Below, in pieces: positions 1 to 12,500 of a DNA stretch of 64,000 nt. The notes under the pieces are model-generated. The model had not been told where the DNA came from, ran no database searches, and was given only the letters and a program-made list of their open reading frames with translations. How positions within the stretch are numbered: the first letter of the stretch is position 1; each line of letters begins with the position of its first letter. This DNA is from Terebella lapidaria (lineage: Eukaryota; Annelida; Polychaeta; Terebellida; Terebellidae): NCBI GenBank assembly GCA_949152475.1, contig OX424561.1, forward strand, positions 29,010,481-29,074,480, in the 5' to 3' direction. A program made the translations under genes and the position numbers.

Positions 1-2395
1 ATCGCCACGTGCTTGAAATACTTTTTCCACAGTCGGTAGAAGTAGGACATGGAACAAACTGTGACGCCCTTCTCTTGCAATTCCATCTCCATTTGTGTGT
101 ATATCTCGAGCTGTGTCAGACATGACGGTAGATAGAGTCGAGTTGTGTTCGGTAGTTTGTCAGCGAACAACGTTACATACGAACGGATCCACGCAATACT
201 CTGTTGAACAGACGCCGAATGTAATCCGCGCTTGCTGCTGTTTGGCGTCACAGCGGTCACGCACCCAGCTGCAAAGCAGAACATTCCCCCGCATACAGTT
301 TTAAAATTAGAACATTTGGATTTCATGATTGCTGTAACTAGGTTACATTTTCTTCCACATCCTCTGTAACCCCTTGTATAATGTCATGCTAATGCGTGTT
401 CCAACGAAATGACAAAGTGCGATTTCATATCATTATAGCTTACATTCAAAAGCACGCCTGATCCTATAGACAGTTGCCCGTGATGAACCGATAACCAACT
501 GCCAGGCCGTGAAACACACAGTCATCGTACCTGGAAATAGGTGAGAAAATGACAACCAACCCTGTGCCAAAAGTGACTGTCATAGTGTGAAAGCTTATTT
601 TATAATATTTTAGGTGGGAAATCTGATGAGAAATAATGATACAAAAATTCGATATTTATATATTTATATACATGCATATGTATATGCAATTTTTGGTACA
701 CAAAGTCGATAGCAACTCTCATTCACACACGTTTCGTATTCACTGGGTGGGAGCTTGCCCATGATTCTCGACGAGTCAACTCGGTAAAAATCTTTCCTCG
801 CAGGGGCTTTGCTCGGCAAAAATCTTTTGTCGCATGGGCTTTCAGATGCCCCTGTGATTGAAGATTTTTGCCGAGCAATGCCCCTGCGTAGAAAGATTTT
901 TACCGAGTTGACTCGTCAAGAATCATGGGCAAGCTCCCACTCAGTGGTATTGTTCCCAAAATAAATCAATAGCAAATCTCTATTTTATTTGGGCAGACCG
1001 CACTCTCCCACCGCACCCCGAACCCCCGCTCCACCACTCCCATCTAACCGTATGCCAGGGACAACGCCCCAAGCATGGCAGCAGATTATAAAATGTAACA
1101 GATCGTCAGACAGACAAGTTGTACCTGCCGACAGAGGGCGATCCATCTATATTACATACCGATAACGAACGTGTAGGTGAAGTCTCCATCCATATCTTTA
1201 TTGGAATGCGTGCAAAAGTAGTCGAGTATCCATTTTCTCTGTTGACTTTTCGTCATGTCTTGGAATTCTTTCCTCACCCGTGTGATAGTGTCGTAGCATT
1301 CAATGTTGGCCGCAGCCAGACATAACCAACTACAACACATCACTGCTGCAAGCTGGGTAGTTGCGACGCAACCTCGTTTCACTGCAAAATGAATGGACGT
1401 TTGGATAACATAATTATTGCAAGTACAAACATCAGACCTGAGGTTATGTTTTGTCAACATCATTTACATTGTGAAATATTTGAGAACAATCGATACTGAA
1501 CAATATACCATAGCACTTGCCTTTCTTATGAGATTTCTGATGTGCTGGCACATTCCCATCTCCTGATTCAGGCGAACTATCATTCCTTCTTTTCCCTGAA
1601 CCAATCGGCCTGCCGCGGCGAGCTAATTCTGGAAACATAAACCACAACGTTTAAAGTTTAGGTGACAAATGAAACAGATATAAATTGAAGGCCCGAAATG
1701 TTCATCGGTATACAAAAGACTTATAATCTGATACCCTCCAGCAGCTTCACTGAGACTTAAATGTTTTTAAACTTCACTTACGATTGTGTCTGTTGCTGTC
1801 CTTTGATGCTTGACCCGGTTCTGCAGCCTCAGAATCACTGGATAGACTCTCGCTCGTGTCGTCGTCAGATAACCCATCGAATTCTTGGGCCCATTGTTTA
1901 CCAAACAGAACTCGTCTGCTAGATGTATCATGGTCTGTGCCCCACAAATCGAATAATGGAATTTAGCATACGATAAGTCGAAATTACATCGGGGTTTAAA
2001 AAACGTTCGTTCCCAAAATATAATCAATTGAATTGTCAACTGTTTTCAATACGAAATACGCTTATGCAGTTACATGAATATATTAAACATAGTTATTTGG
2101 AAGAAGTTGAATAGATATTGACTATATCCCGAAGAAGTCAAGATAATGGTTCGCACACCAAAGATATCTTAAAATAATAAAACATAATAATAGAATGTAA
2201 TCTTAGTATATCTTATAATGATTTCAATAAAATGTAATCTTAGTCATAGCTTGGAGCGACGCAGAATATCCGCGTATAATGGTTCAAGCATATGTATTTG
2301 ACCTGTTTAAACTATCAAACGCCTCGCCCTTGGTGTGATATTCAGAGTGAATGCTCAAACTTACCAGATTCGCTGCTAAATTCCTCACTCTCCAT
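1..2395 (-). CDS. Transposase-family-like protein with AT-hook, 5' part of gene (6 exons, runs off the window)
   Basis: Exons on the minus strand: 2365-2395 (start ATG, MESEEFSSES), 1782-1934, 1521-1628, 1160-1381, 444-530, and 1-268, which runs out of the window. All joints are phase 1 and all acceptors are CAG. Exon 3 uses a GC donor (AAG|gcaagt). The conceptual N-terminus is acidic and serine-rich (about residues 1-60), then carries an AT-hook-like ARRGRPIGSGKRR, then RVRKEF...QQRKWILDYF, then FVIG..TVCFTAWQLVIGSS, then LFADKLPNTTRLYLPSC. The 'F-I-G-x-x-x-V-C-x-x-A-W' plus 'LYLPS' layout resembles the N-terminal region of large uncharacterised transposase-like families in invertebrates and fish; that resemblance is recalled, not searched. 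A DDE core would be expected beyond position 1 but cannot be seen. Spliced frame is open throughout, so it may be a live or recently domesticated gene. Confidence 0.7.
741..946. mobile_element. Hairpin MITE with 5-bp target duplication GTATT
   Basis: Nearly perfect inverted repeat: left end CACTGGGTGGGAGCTTGCCC, right end its near complement (one mismatch in the first ten bases). It is flanked by GTATT at 736-740 and 947-951. It lies in the intron between exons 4 and 5 of the minus-strand gene. No coding capacity. A 5-bp duplication with CAC-starting ends fits Transib/ProtoRAG-like or some hAT families; superfamily is not settled. Confidence 0.8.
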
Positions 2396-3690
2396 GTTGT
2401 TGTTATCCGTCAGTGATCAGTGATGACTCCAAGTGGTCAAAAACGCAAGTTTTTTAGATGAACCAAATCGAATTTTTTACATCTACAATGTACATGCGCC
2501 CAAAATTACGAAGTTATCCGTGAGAGAACAATTATGGATAGAAAAAAAAATCCACACAAATCTGATCATCTCTCTCGCTGACAAAGCGTTCATGGACATG
2601 GGCTATCTACCGTATTAACGATCAGGCATACAATTCAGGGAAGGTGTGAATTACTGTTGTACAGTCGGGTGTTTGAACTCCAAGTACACAGAATGATACG
2701 ACAACCACGTGCACCCAAAACAATCGAGTTTCTTGTCAGCCAACATCAAAGGTATTGTGGTTCCCTGTGTTCATTCTGGGTTAGAGACCCAGATGAGAAA
2801 ACGGTAAAATTTGATACGGCGTATCCTAGCCTACATGCTTATTGTTATCGTCATTATGGAATGTAATACATGACAGTCCCTCTATTATGTATTAGTTAGT
2901 GGGCGAGACGCAGGTCATTATTAGAAACGAAGGGTTTTCGAGACCAAATTAACTACCTATATAGAACAATGAATATATCCATTAACTCCACATCTGGAGT
3001 GAAACTAAGCCTGTTGTGAAATTAAGCCTTTTTTTTTTTATCTATTTCTATCTATTAGCTACCAGCTTCAATTCCTCTAAATCAATGTGCATACCTGACA
3101 CGTGCTGACGAAAGGTGAAATGAAACATTATATTTTGGACCTGTGTTTCGAAGGAAAAAGATCAGAATGTCAAGCAATCATACCACGACAACACATGTGC
3201 ATTTTTTTAAGTACCAGTAAATTATATTATGGGGTCTCCTCAAACATCTGCCTTCTCGGTATTTCGACACCAGATGTACTTTTCCCCTCTATACGGCCAT
3301 TAATTATCAAACTGATTCCTCTACATATATACTTGTAGCATGGCAGCACATGGATCCGACTGGCAACTTGTGGGGGACTGAGTTGATTACTAGTATTGTG
3401 TTACTCCACGCTGAGGGGGGGGGGGGGGGGGAGGGGGGGGAGTCTCTTCGAAAAAGAATACCGGTAACAGTTTTCACGACATTATAACCGGCGTTTTAAG
3501 GTTTCGTTCTTCGTTCAGAATATGACTCCTATTTCTTAGTTTATGATACACAGTCGTTTACGTTAAATTTTGCATCAACCTCAGTGTTAAATTTTGGTCA
3601 CTTAGATAATTCAAGTCCCGACTCTGCACGTTGACCGTGTCCCAAACACCGGATTTAAACCCATGTGACTAATGGTGATATCTCAAATTA
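2396..3690. other. Intergenic stretch, nothing recognised except a G tract
   Basis: Short frames here (for example 2433-2618 and 2657-2866) show no recognisable motif and no convincing splice context. A long G tract interrupted by one A lies at about 3415-3440. Promoter elements of the minus-strand gene starting at 2395 would fall here, but I see no clear TATA or initiator that I would call. Confidence 0.5.
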
Positions 3691-4013
3691 AAGGTGTATA
3701 CAGACCCTGTATCATTTACCCTGGCCGAATTGATGGAAAACATCCAGAAGGAAATCAGGAGATTGAGAGCAACCTGATCGAACGCTGCATTGCATTTATA
3801 ACCGGTCGATTGAAAGACATCATGAAACAGTGAAGAGATCATTAGGAACTATACATCACACCAAACAATCAAGATAAAGAGATAGGCACCATTGACTTAG
3901 ATAAACTTGAGAACATATGGCTTACCTTGGTATAAAATTTGTGGTTGTTTTATTATTTTCGATGCAAATAACTGCAAATAATTTTGGGTAACTTTTTCTG
4001 GGACACCCTGTAA
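3691..4013 (+). mobile_element. Tc1/mariner-type transposon relic (transposase C-terminus and right end)
   Basis: Reading VYTDPVSFTLAELMENIQKE (from about 3694) and then, after a shift of frame, LIERCIAFITGRLKDIMKQ and a stop. This resembles the C-terminal 'Y-x-D-P...L-x-E-L...I-x-x-E-I' segment of Tc1/mariner/IS630-type transposases. Downstream, 3985-4011 reads TTTTTCTGGGACACCCTGTA, a typical mariner-like terminal sequence in inverted sense. The left end and most of the transposase are not recognisable. Inactive. Confidence 0.55.
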
Positions 4014-4798
4014 TTTCGATTTTGTTCATATTGGATTATCGGGTTCGGTTTATGTTTGTAAAAGTTGTTTTTTCACTAAGTTTTTAGATAAAATTCTGAA
4101 ATTAGGTGACAAATTGCGGTTTGATACACAAGTAAAACAAAGAATTTCAAGTTGATTTGATGATCACAAACAACTACGGCCAAAAAGCGTGTTTCACTGA
4201 TACATGGACTTGACTGTATATCGTTCGGCTAGTGAATATAAACTTCAATCTGACATGAGCAAATATCTATTCAACCATCTCGGTTAGGCAATAGATGGTT
4301 TGCCACTGCTCAACTTAACACCATTTTAACGAATGAAAAAGGCGATCACATAATCTGATGTAGAAATTATTTTCCGTTATGCAAGGAGTATAAATCGAAT
4401 CGTAGGAAGTGGTGTACAGTACTCTTGATTTCGTGGAAATAGGCTTCTTCGCTTATTGCGAACTTAAACACGAAAAATCTGTGTTATCTATATGGTTGGC
4501 ATATGCATGTTTGATTTCAATATGTTCTTATCGGGTGTAGACTTACGAAATGTTATCACACATTTGATTAAACTTTATTGTCTTGCATAAATAACAGGTT
4601 AACACTTGGTTTCTTCCAACTCGCCTTTTCGTTGCCATTTGTGTGTCCAGTAGTAAATTGCAATCAAGTACAAGAGATTGAAATATCGCATGCCACTCGC
4701 GAAATACTGCATCCCCCTTGCATTTTCTGCTGATACCGTTTTTAGGGGTGCATTATTTCTCGCGCTACGCCGGCAATCGTTCAATTGAAAAATTTTTC
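4014..4798. other. No gene recognised
   Basis: AT-rich sequence without a long frame, splice-linked exons or an obvious repeat. The minus-strand frame at 4599-4784 has no family features and overlaps the edge of the next repeat. Confidence 0.45.
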
Positions 4799-5280
4799 AG
4801 TTACCAGAGGAAATAGTGCGATAAACTATTGGCATGGCGTTGCGAGAGTCGTCCACCTGTCGTCTATATTTTTTTCTTTGAAATTTACACTCGAATTTTT
4901 TTTCTGAATTTTTGCAAAAAAAATAAAAAACATAATTCAAGAGGGAGGTATTCTTTTTAGTTCTTTTTTTATTATTTCCCCAACTTGTACCTATGGTATA
5001 TGCGACATGTATAGGTTTTGTTGCCCTTGAATTGCTCGTCCGCGCATGGCGGCCATTGGGATTTTTGAGATGGGTTGACAAAAAATTTCCCCACACACTA
5101 TTTGTAGAGGCACACTATTTACTGTACATCGCTAGGCCTACTATAAGTATGGTTTGAGCGATTTTCAGCCGCAGGCCCTTTGAAATGTTTTTGCTGTGGA
5201 CCCTCAAGCGTTTTCCCTTCAAAATGGGGGCTGTTCTTGTAAACTCACAGGACACTTCAAAATAGGGATTAGATCACATA
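4799..5280 (+). repeat. Copy of the dominant interspersed repeat family (5' part)
   Basis: Carries the family's marker stretches: CTATTGGCATGGCGTTGCG near 4826, the 'TTTGAAATTTACACTCGAA' segment near 4877, a T-rich stretch, and the 'TGTATAGGTTTTGTTGCCCT' segment near 5008. Diverged, with the hairpin start damaged and no 134-bp tandem core. Confidence 0.65.
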
Positions 5281-6425
5281 GTGTCACATTAAAATAGAAT
5301 TCCAACAAAGTCATTAAGCCCCGTAAAGAACCAGGCGATCAAATCCGATATATCGGTCATATGATCAAATATCGTACATACCGGTAATAAATAAATAAAT
5401 AAATAAAAGTTGTCAAAGCACTGAACAGTTTGGAATTTAGACCTCTCAGAGTGGTTACTACCAAGGCAAATCGTTCTCAGAGGGATTTTTTTGCAACATT
5501 TTAGAGCACCATGGCCCATTCCCTTTATAACAGCGGGTGACACCTCAGTGATGAGTTTGGACAATATATGGACTCCAGACACTTCAAATTGAGGCCAGAT
5601 GACAAGCAATTAGCTCCACTTTGAACTACACTTGTTGAGCGCGCTACCATTGTCTGTAGTACCACTGTTACTATTTATACGGCGTCAAATTTACATAGAA
5701 TGATAGCATATTGGGTGGGATAGAGAACAAATCCATCCCATGACTAAGTTGACTTTAAAAGTTAGACGAGCTGGTACTTCAAAGACATAGACACAAACGG
5801 AACAATCGTCTGATGAGAGTTGCCTGTACAATGTTCGATTGCAATTAGCCATACATATTCGGGGGGGGGGGGGGTCAAACGTCTGGAAACACTCATTAGC
5901 ATTCAGATGGTGCAGATGGTCCTGCACTTAATTGTTTTCTCATAAATTTTAGATTACGTAACATGAATTGATTACGTACGGCTGGACAGGTATATGTCGT
6001 TCATGTTATATGCATACAACATTATATATATATTGAACTCTGCGAAAATAGAGCGTACTGCATGCCGCTTTTGCAAATTTTTCAAAGACACAAAATGCCT
6101 GGTCATTTCGGATTTCCCATCATTACCCTTTTTGGGCTCATGAAAGAATCATGATTTGAGATACGAGTAAAACAAGTATTAACTGCATTAATAAACACTG
6201 GCCCTCTGCCGAGTGAAAAGGATCGATTCAATTTCTCATGAACAGGGTCAGTTTCTTGTCGGAAGTAGGTTGGTGCATCGTCGCGCTTAAGATATGTAAC
6301 ATCACACGGGAGTCCGCATTGAACTCTTCTATGTTTTTGTTAATTCTATTATTTTGACAGACCAACACAACATTCAATTTGAGTTGTTTGACGTTTATAT
6401 TGTATGAGATACAAAATATCAATAT
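5281..6425. other. No gene recognised; one G tract
   Basis: Frames on the minus strand (5289-5609, 5691-5927) show no family motif or codon bias that I can see. A run of 14 G lies at 5861-5874. Short TAAA tandem run near 5387-5407. Confidence 0.4.
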
Positions 6426-6429
6426 CCAA

Positions 6430-6850
6430 ATATCTAAAGGTACCAATATCCAAGGGATCTTTCATTTCAATTTCACAACTCAGGGTGTAAAGCTCTGGAA
6501 CAGTATTCCAGAAGCTCTCAAAAACGCCAATAAAAAAAATTAATGTCTTCAAAACTAAAGTCAAAACTTGGCTCCAAACCAGGCTCTGAGTAATGGACAA
6601 TCTGACTGTATTAGATACTAGTATCACCTATTATAACAATCCAATATGTACTCGTACTTCTGTATGTCATATCTTGCCTACCGTCATCTTTCACCCTAAA
6701 TGGCCCTTCCTGAAAATATGCAGCAATGCTACAGGGCGCTATCCATAGTGTATACTGTCAGTGTGCATGTCATTTCATTGCATTTTATCAATTATATGCT
6801 TGTGCATGTCATGTTGTTTTTATACACTGAATAAGTCGAATCAAATCAAA
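6430..6850 (+). mobile_element. LINE 3' end relic (CR1/L2/jockey-like reverse transcriptase tail)
   Basis: Plus strand around 6480-6560 reads approximately GVKLWNSIPEALKNA with stops nearby, matching the common 'G-x-x-L-W-N-x-L-P-x-x-I/L-K' ending of CR1/L2/I-type LINE proteins. It is followed by untranslated sequence ending in AATCAAATCAAAAATCAA near 6840-6855, like the short tandem tails of such LINEs. 5'-truncated, with several stops and shifts; dead. Confidence 0.6.
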
Positions 6851-7129
6851 AATCAAGTCTTACAAAATGTAGTTGAGTTGAATATTAGCTTACTAATTTC
6901 ATATAGAAAATGAAATGATTTTTTAACATGAATTTGTCTGTTTGTGAGATTTAGTGCCACAAAAATATATCTTATAGTGAGTGTGCATGTATGCTTTCAT
7001 GGTGCGCGAGGACAATCCCGCGTATCAAACATTGATAACTGGCCAGCCTCGCACTACGCGCTCGGCGAGGCTGGCAATGCCATCTATTTGGTGTACAATG
7101 TCCAAAAATGGTCGTTTTGATTAAAACGG

Positions 7130-7425
7130 TCATTTTTAAAAATGAAAGTCATTGAAGTCATTGAAGGGCCAATTCAATAAGGTCACCACTGGAATATCTA
7201 CATTGCGTTCCAATGTGCCATTATCTGAGCTCTATTTTAAGTCTTCTATGCAAAAAAGGTGTTTTCGAATAATTAAGGCCGTTTTGTCCATTCAATAAGG
7301 TCACCACTGAAATATCTGGATTGCTTTCCAATGTGTCATTATCTAAGCTTTATTTTAAGTCTTCTATGCAAAAATGGTTGTTTTCGACTAATTAAGGCCG
7401 TTTTGACCTTTCAAGATCCTCAAAG
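7130..7425 (+). repeat. Two tandem copies of a 118-bp unit
   Basis: 'TTCAATAAGGTCACCACTG' starts at 7173 and again at 7291, and the rest of each unit (through AATTAAGGCCGTTTTG) follows with few differences. The text resembles the 'aggtcacc...' part of the interspersed family, so this is probably a derived fragment. Confidence 0.75.
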
Positions 7426-7656
7426 GTAAAATTTATGGCCACACTATTTCTGTTACAACTATATTTGATTACGCAATTAAATGGAGTTATTGTACCACAT
7501 TTGTAAAGTGTTTGGAGGTTTTGATAATCACCTTTCACAATAAAACCTACTTTTTGTTTCACTATTCATTCTTTCGTTGCCGCATATATGGAGAATAAAT
7601 AAGAAATACCAAGCCGGAGACCGCTGCCCCTTTCCATACTACGGAAATCGCACATA

Positions 7657-8155
7657 CTCTGATTTTTCTAACTCGTTTACACTGTTTTTCGCTGATATTT
7701 TTTTGATGCTCAATGATCCGATAACTTGACAAACTTCACCCGGAAGTCAAACTGCAATTTTCCACCGAATTTCAGACATTCAGCGCGAAAATTGGAAAGT
7801 TGACAATCTGATCCAATGTTAAATTTGATATTTGATTGTTATTTAATTGTAGGTCCCCTTACAATTTTGTGCATTTGTCTGGTTTTGTAGCGGTGCAATC
7901 TTTCGAAATCAACATATTTGTAGAGAAAACACCCCAATGTATCTTCTGGTTCAAAATTACAATAATTGGCCGACTTGGAATCCTGATGGGTTTAAACAGG
8001 ACCAAATCCTCGATTATGCACAGATTCTCGAGATTCCGTTTGGGCTGAAATTTAACATTGGGGTAGATTGCCAACTTCTTCAAATTCTTCCGATAGAAGT
8101 CTGACTTCCCGTTTGACTTCCAGGTGAAGTATGCCAAGTTATAGAACGATAAAAC
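7657..8155 (-). mobile_element. TA-flanked MITE, diverged copy of the element at 62173-62736
   Basis: Starts with CTCTGATTTTTCTAACTCGT after a TA and shares long terminal inverted sequence and the whole core with 62173-62736, in the opposite orientation. The right end is degraded near 8155. The core keeps a minus-strand frame (7859-8137) whose peptide resembles a plus-strand frame in the other copy (62338-62553); both contain NQKIHWGVF. Likely Tc1/mariner-type by the TA target. Confidence 0.7.
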
Positions 8156-9480
8156 TTTAGTTCGCCAAAAGATCGTTTAAAGTCGGTGTGAACAATAACC
8201 GGAAAACGTTGTAATATTTCGACTTAATATATATATGACGACTGATTGATTCGTTGATGTTTTTGTCATGTAATTGTTGTCAGGATATCATAACTGGAAA
8301 ACAAGGGTTGCTCAAGGCCTACACAATGAACATGCAACTGTCAAAGGAAAATCAATATCAAGTTCCGTATCGATAGAATTTAATGAACTTCAAACTTCAA
8401 ATATTGTTCCGTTCATTTAAGTTATTGTAGAACGAAACCGCGTGTCCCGTTCAAAAACTATAGGATTTGGCCGAAAATTTGCCGGGAAACCTGCATGTCA
8501 CGAGGGCACAAAATAACGTATGGAATAATGCCTCTTCCATTGTGCATTATCATAACCACAGTGTTTAATATGGCAACCCCATTATGTCTGGTCCAATATG
8601 ACAACCCAATTTGTCCATTGTGTTTAACTTTGTTCAATCGTGCGTGATGATCATCCAGTTATGCTTTATGTAGTTATGATTCTCCAATGATCAGAGCACG
8701 CCCTACAAACGTGTACAATGTTTACAGGATTTCAATGTATACAGGACCATGCGATGAACATTTGTATTACATACAGTATGTTAAAATACACATGTTGCCA
8801 CAATGGGGAATATGTATCTACTACAGTTCTTGTTTCGAAAATAAATATTATCTACTATCTCGAGAACTAATAAAGGAATATTACAATACATCATGGTGGT
8901 AAAATTTCATGAAAAATTTCATAAATTCAGCAGCAGTTGAGATTGACCACAGAGGGGCATTGTATGTACATACAGGAATTTATGTATATATTCAGCAACT
9001 TTGTTACTCGTACTAAATGTACCGAGTGTAGATGTATCAGCAAGTGATGAAATGACCTGCCAGATCATGGTTCCGTTTTTATTCCGGTCTCAATTGTTGG
9101 AATGCTCTGACCAAAGGATGGTTTTATATTCAAAGGTGGTAATATATTTAATTATCAGTTTTTTACCCCTCCTCCCAACAATTTTTACGACTCTAACCCC
9201 TGATCCTAATGGTCTCAGCAATCAGCATCTGGATCAGCGCAAAGTCTCAACCGCCCTCCCTGCTCCCCCCCCCCCCCCCCCTCACGCCAACCTCCCTTCA
9301 CCTCCCCTCCCTCTCCCGACCCAAATATATGCCGGTAGAAACAACTCTTCGAATAAAAACTCCAGTAACTGTTATTGCGTGCCAGCAGACAGAGAAGTTG
9401 CCATTCACTATTACCCCCTTATGACTGCAAACCTCTTTCTGGGTTTTTTTCTTCTTCAAAATATCACTTCAAAATATTAT
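8156..9480. other. No gene recognised; C tract
   Basis: Region upstream of the first identified exon of the ParB-like gene. A C tract lies at about 9265-9281. The frame 9001-9561 is mostly low complexity (proline run from the C tract) and is not supported as coding. An upstream 5' UTR exon of the next gene may be hidden here. Confidence 0.4.
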
Positions 9481-9511
9481 CAGTTCAGTACAGAAGGAAT
9501 TGAAATCCGAA

Positions 9512-12500
9512 ATGGCGCACTGGATGTTGTCAAAGGACATGGACAAGGATCCAGAAGATAATGAAGATGGGACAGATATTTTCTTGTACATTACCGGCCG
9601 TCGTGCCTTAAGTTCAAACGGTGAAATTCTCGGAAACGTAGAGAAAGTGTCTCCAGGAAAAGACGAGCACCACATAGCGGTAAGTGTATTCTATTGTTCT
9701 CCGTTATCATTTGATAACCAATGGCTGAGTATTTCATCTCAGATTCTACAGATCATATGAATTGGACATCACTAGATGACATAAATTGCTTTTATGAATT
9801 TCCTGGCAAGATTTCCTGGAGAGTATAACTGATATGTATAATGTTTGGTCAATTTATCACTGTAGTCTCATTATTTCAAAGACAAATTTCCTCCTCTAAA
9901 ATATTTTTCCCTCAAAATCGAATGGGGTTTTATAATGGTAGTCATAGACTATTTCCTTCTGTACCTCTTCTTATTTTAGTTTGTAACTACTGGATTTGTC
10001 GCTATCATCAGAAACCCATATTGGTTTCTGCCATCATCAACTCACAGTCTCTATGTATTCTCTCAATATTTCTGTGACAGAGACCTCGAAACCACGTTGA
10101 TCACACTTTCAACGCCCTCTATGGCACTTACTTGCCAGTAAACTTTCTGCATGCACCAAAATCAGTTCGGCAAAAATCTTCTCACAGGTTACTAATCAAA
10201 CTATATTTTCAGAATAACTTTCCCGATATATTCTGCGGTTTTGTCGATATATCGGTATTGTTATCCACAGAAGTTATCAATCTTTCATTTGAATTGAACT
10301 GAATGTTAAATGATGAGAATGACAATCAGAAAGCTAATTATGGTCGATATACTGCACTGCGCATGCTTTAACCAAATAGTATTTATAGCTCGAATATAAA
10401 CACAATGATAATGGTAAAAACTACAATCGTAGTTGTTTGTTCTAGCTGGAATTTAAAAAAACATACACGGCAAACATACATTGTTTCAGATTTATTCATC
10501 ACCTGACAATGCCGTCCGAAATTTATATCGTATTCCGTATCAATTGCAATTAGCTTCGTCGGCAGGGGACGCAGTGTTAGCTGGTCATGAATACTGTGAA
10601 GGGTGCTCTTTTTGATAGGTCGACTGTCAAATAGTGTCCCCCACACACAATTTGCTGATTTGATTATGTGTTAGTTTACGAGTAGTGTAATGCTTTACAG
10701 ATAGGTTTGAGAAGTTGCATTAGAATTGCTCTTAATACTCTCAGTTTGATCAGGATTGAATCCTGAGCCCAACAATATACTTCAGTAAAGGGTTAGGGTT
10801 GAAATATAGAGATAGATTAAACGGAAGAAAAAAAGCCAGAACAATGAAACACAATACATTTTATTATATAACACCATTATCTCCTCTCCAGTTGCACTTC
10901 AAAGGTGCTTCGACATCCCGGAACATGAGAAGAGATATGTATCAGCCCAGAGGCATCGCACTGAAGATCGACAATGTTGGGACGAACGATGATTTTATCA
11001 CCGGTTTGTGCCATATCAGCACAATTGAACGCTGTGTCCGACAGAAAAGGACTGGACAACAAAAAACCTCCCGAGTTCGAGAAAAACGACCCAGACTCAG
11101 CGATATCCCAGCCGTAGAAGATACAAGAAGCGAACTCCCACATCAACTTCCGTGCGTGACAAAAGAAGATGAAGCGATATCCTGCAAATATGTAGGGAAA
11201 TTCGAAGTCCACATCATGGCTCTCAAAGCTCCACCGACAGAGTTCCAGGTCCGCGATGTCAACAGAAATCACGTGAACGCCATCAAACAGGGTCTCCTGA
11301 CATCTCCGGCCAAGCATGTGACTGTGCTCCCATGCGTCGTTGCCATATCAGACGTCGCAGATCGGAAGGACTTCGACCCCCTTAAGCTTTCGGGATACAA
11401 AATCGTCACTCTCGGCGGAAATCACCTCAGAACGGCATGTCAAGAGCTGCTGGCGGAACATGGGGACAGGGAAGAACTGGACCCGATACGCACCGCAAAC
11501 ATACATCTGTATGTTGGTTTGGATGGTACAGAAGCAAGGCGCATAGCTACGCTACACAACGTTCAAACGGAAACTCGCAGAACGTCTTTCTTCGAAAGAG
11601 TTCGGCACTGCCGCCGAGTGTTGTTCGAGATGAACAAAGCGAAAGAAGACGACGCGACCCCCTCATCATCAGTGGACTGGAAAAAACGCTGTCAAATCGA
11701 ACTAGCTGAAGACAATAAGGTATGTTTTTCTGTATTCATTACAACTATAATTAAATAAAGTATTATTCATTATTTTGAATATGTATTTATGCAGCTTGAT
11801 CAGAATAGTTTTTGCACGTTTCATTTAGTGGTTCGTTCAGCTTATTTTACTGACGCCCCTTACTCACATGCATGATATGTGCACCAATAATTACGGAAGC
11901 CCATAGGTGCCATGCGCGTGAAAATTTTCTATGTTTTTTTCCAGCAGAAAGCTAGCACGTTCGAACGTTGACTGGTTGAAGCATTCAACACTATCACGTT
12001 CGCACGTGGAGACAGTTAGGGCTATTGCGTTCACACGTGGAAAGTCCGAGGTTACCACGTTCTCACGTGGAAGCATTTAACGCTTCCACGTTCGCACGTG
12101 GAAACTTCAGGAGCTACCACGTTCGCACGTGCAAAGATTTGGGTGTGGTAGCATCAAATGCTTTCACGTGTGAACGTGGTAGCTTTGAATCTTTCCACGT
12201 GTGAACGTAGAAACCTAAACCTTTCTATGTGCGAACGTGGAAAAGAACAAATGCTTCCACGTGTGAACGTGGTAGCTTTGAAACTTTCTACCTATGAACG
12301 TAGAAACCTAAATCTTTCTAGTTGCGAACGTGGAAAGGTATAATGTTCCCACGTGTGAACGTGGTAGCTTTGAAATTTTCTACGTGTGAACGTGGAAACC
12401 TACGTCTTTCTACGTACGAACATGATAGGTTATAAAAATTCTACGTGCGAGAGTGAAAGCATATAATGTTTCCACGTGTGAACATGGTAGCTTTGGACTT

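Noticed and set aside
7657-8155. Inverted core relative to the copy at 62173 as an internal flip
   Set aside because: With long symmetric ends, the whole element in the opposite orientation gives the same picture.
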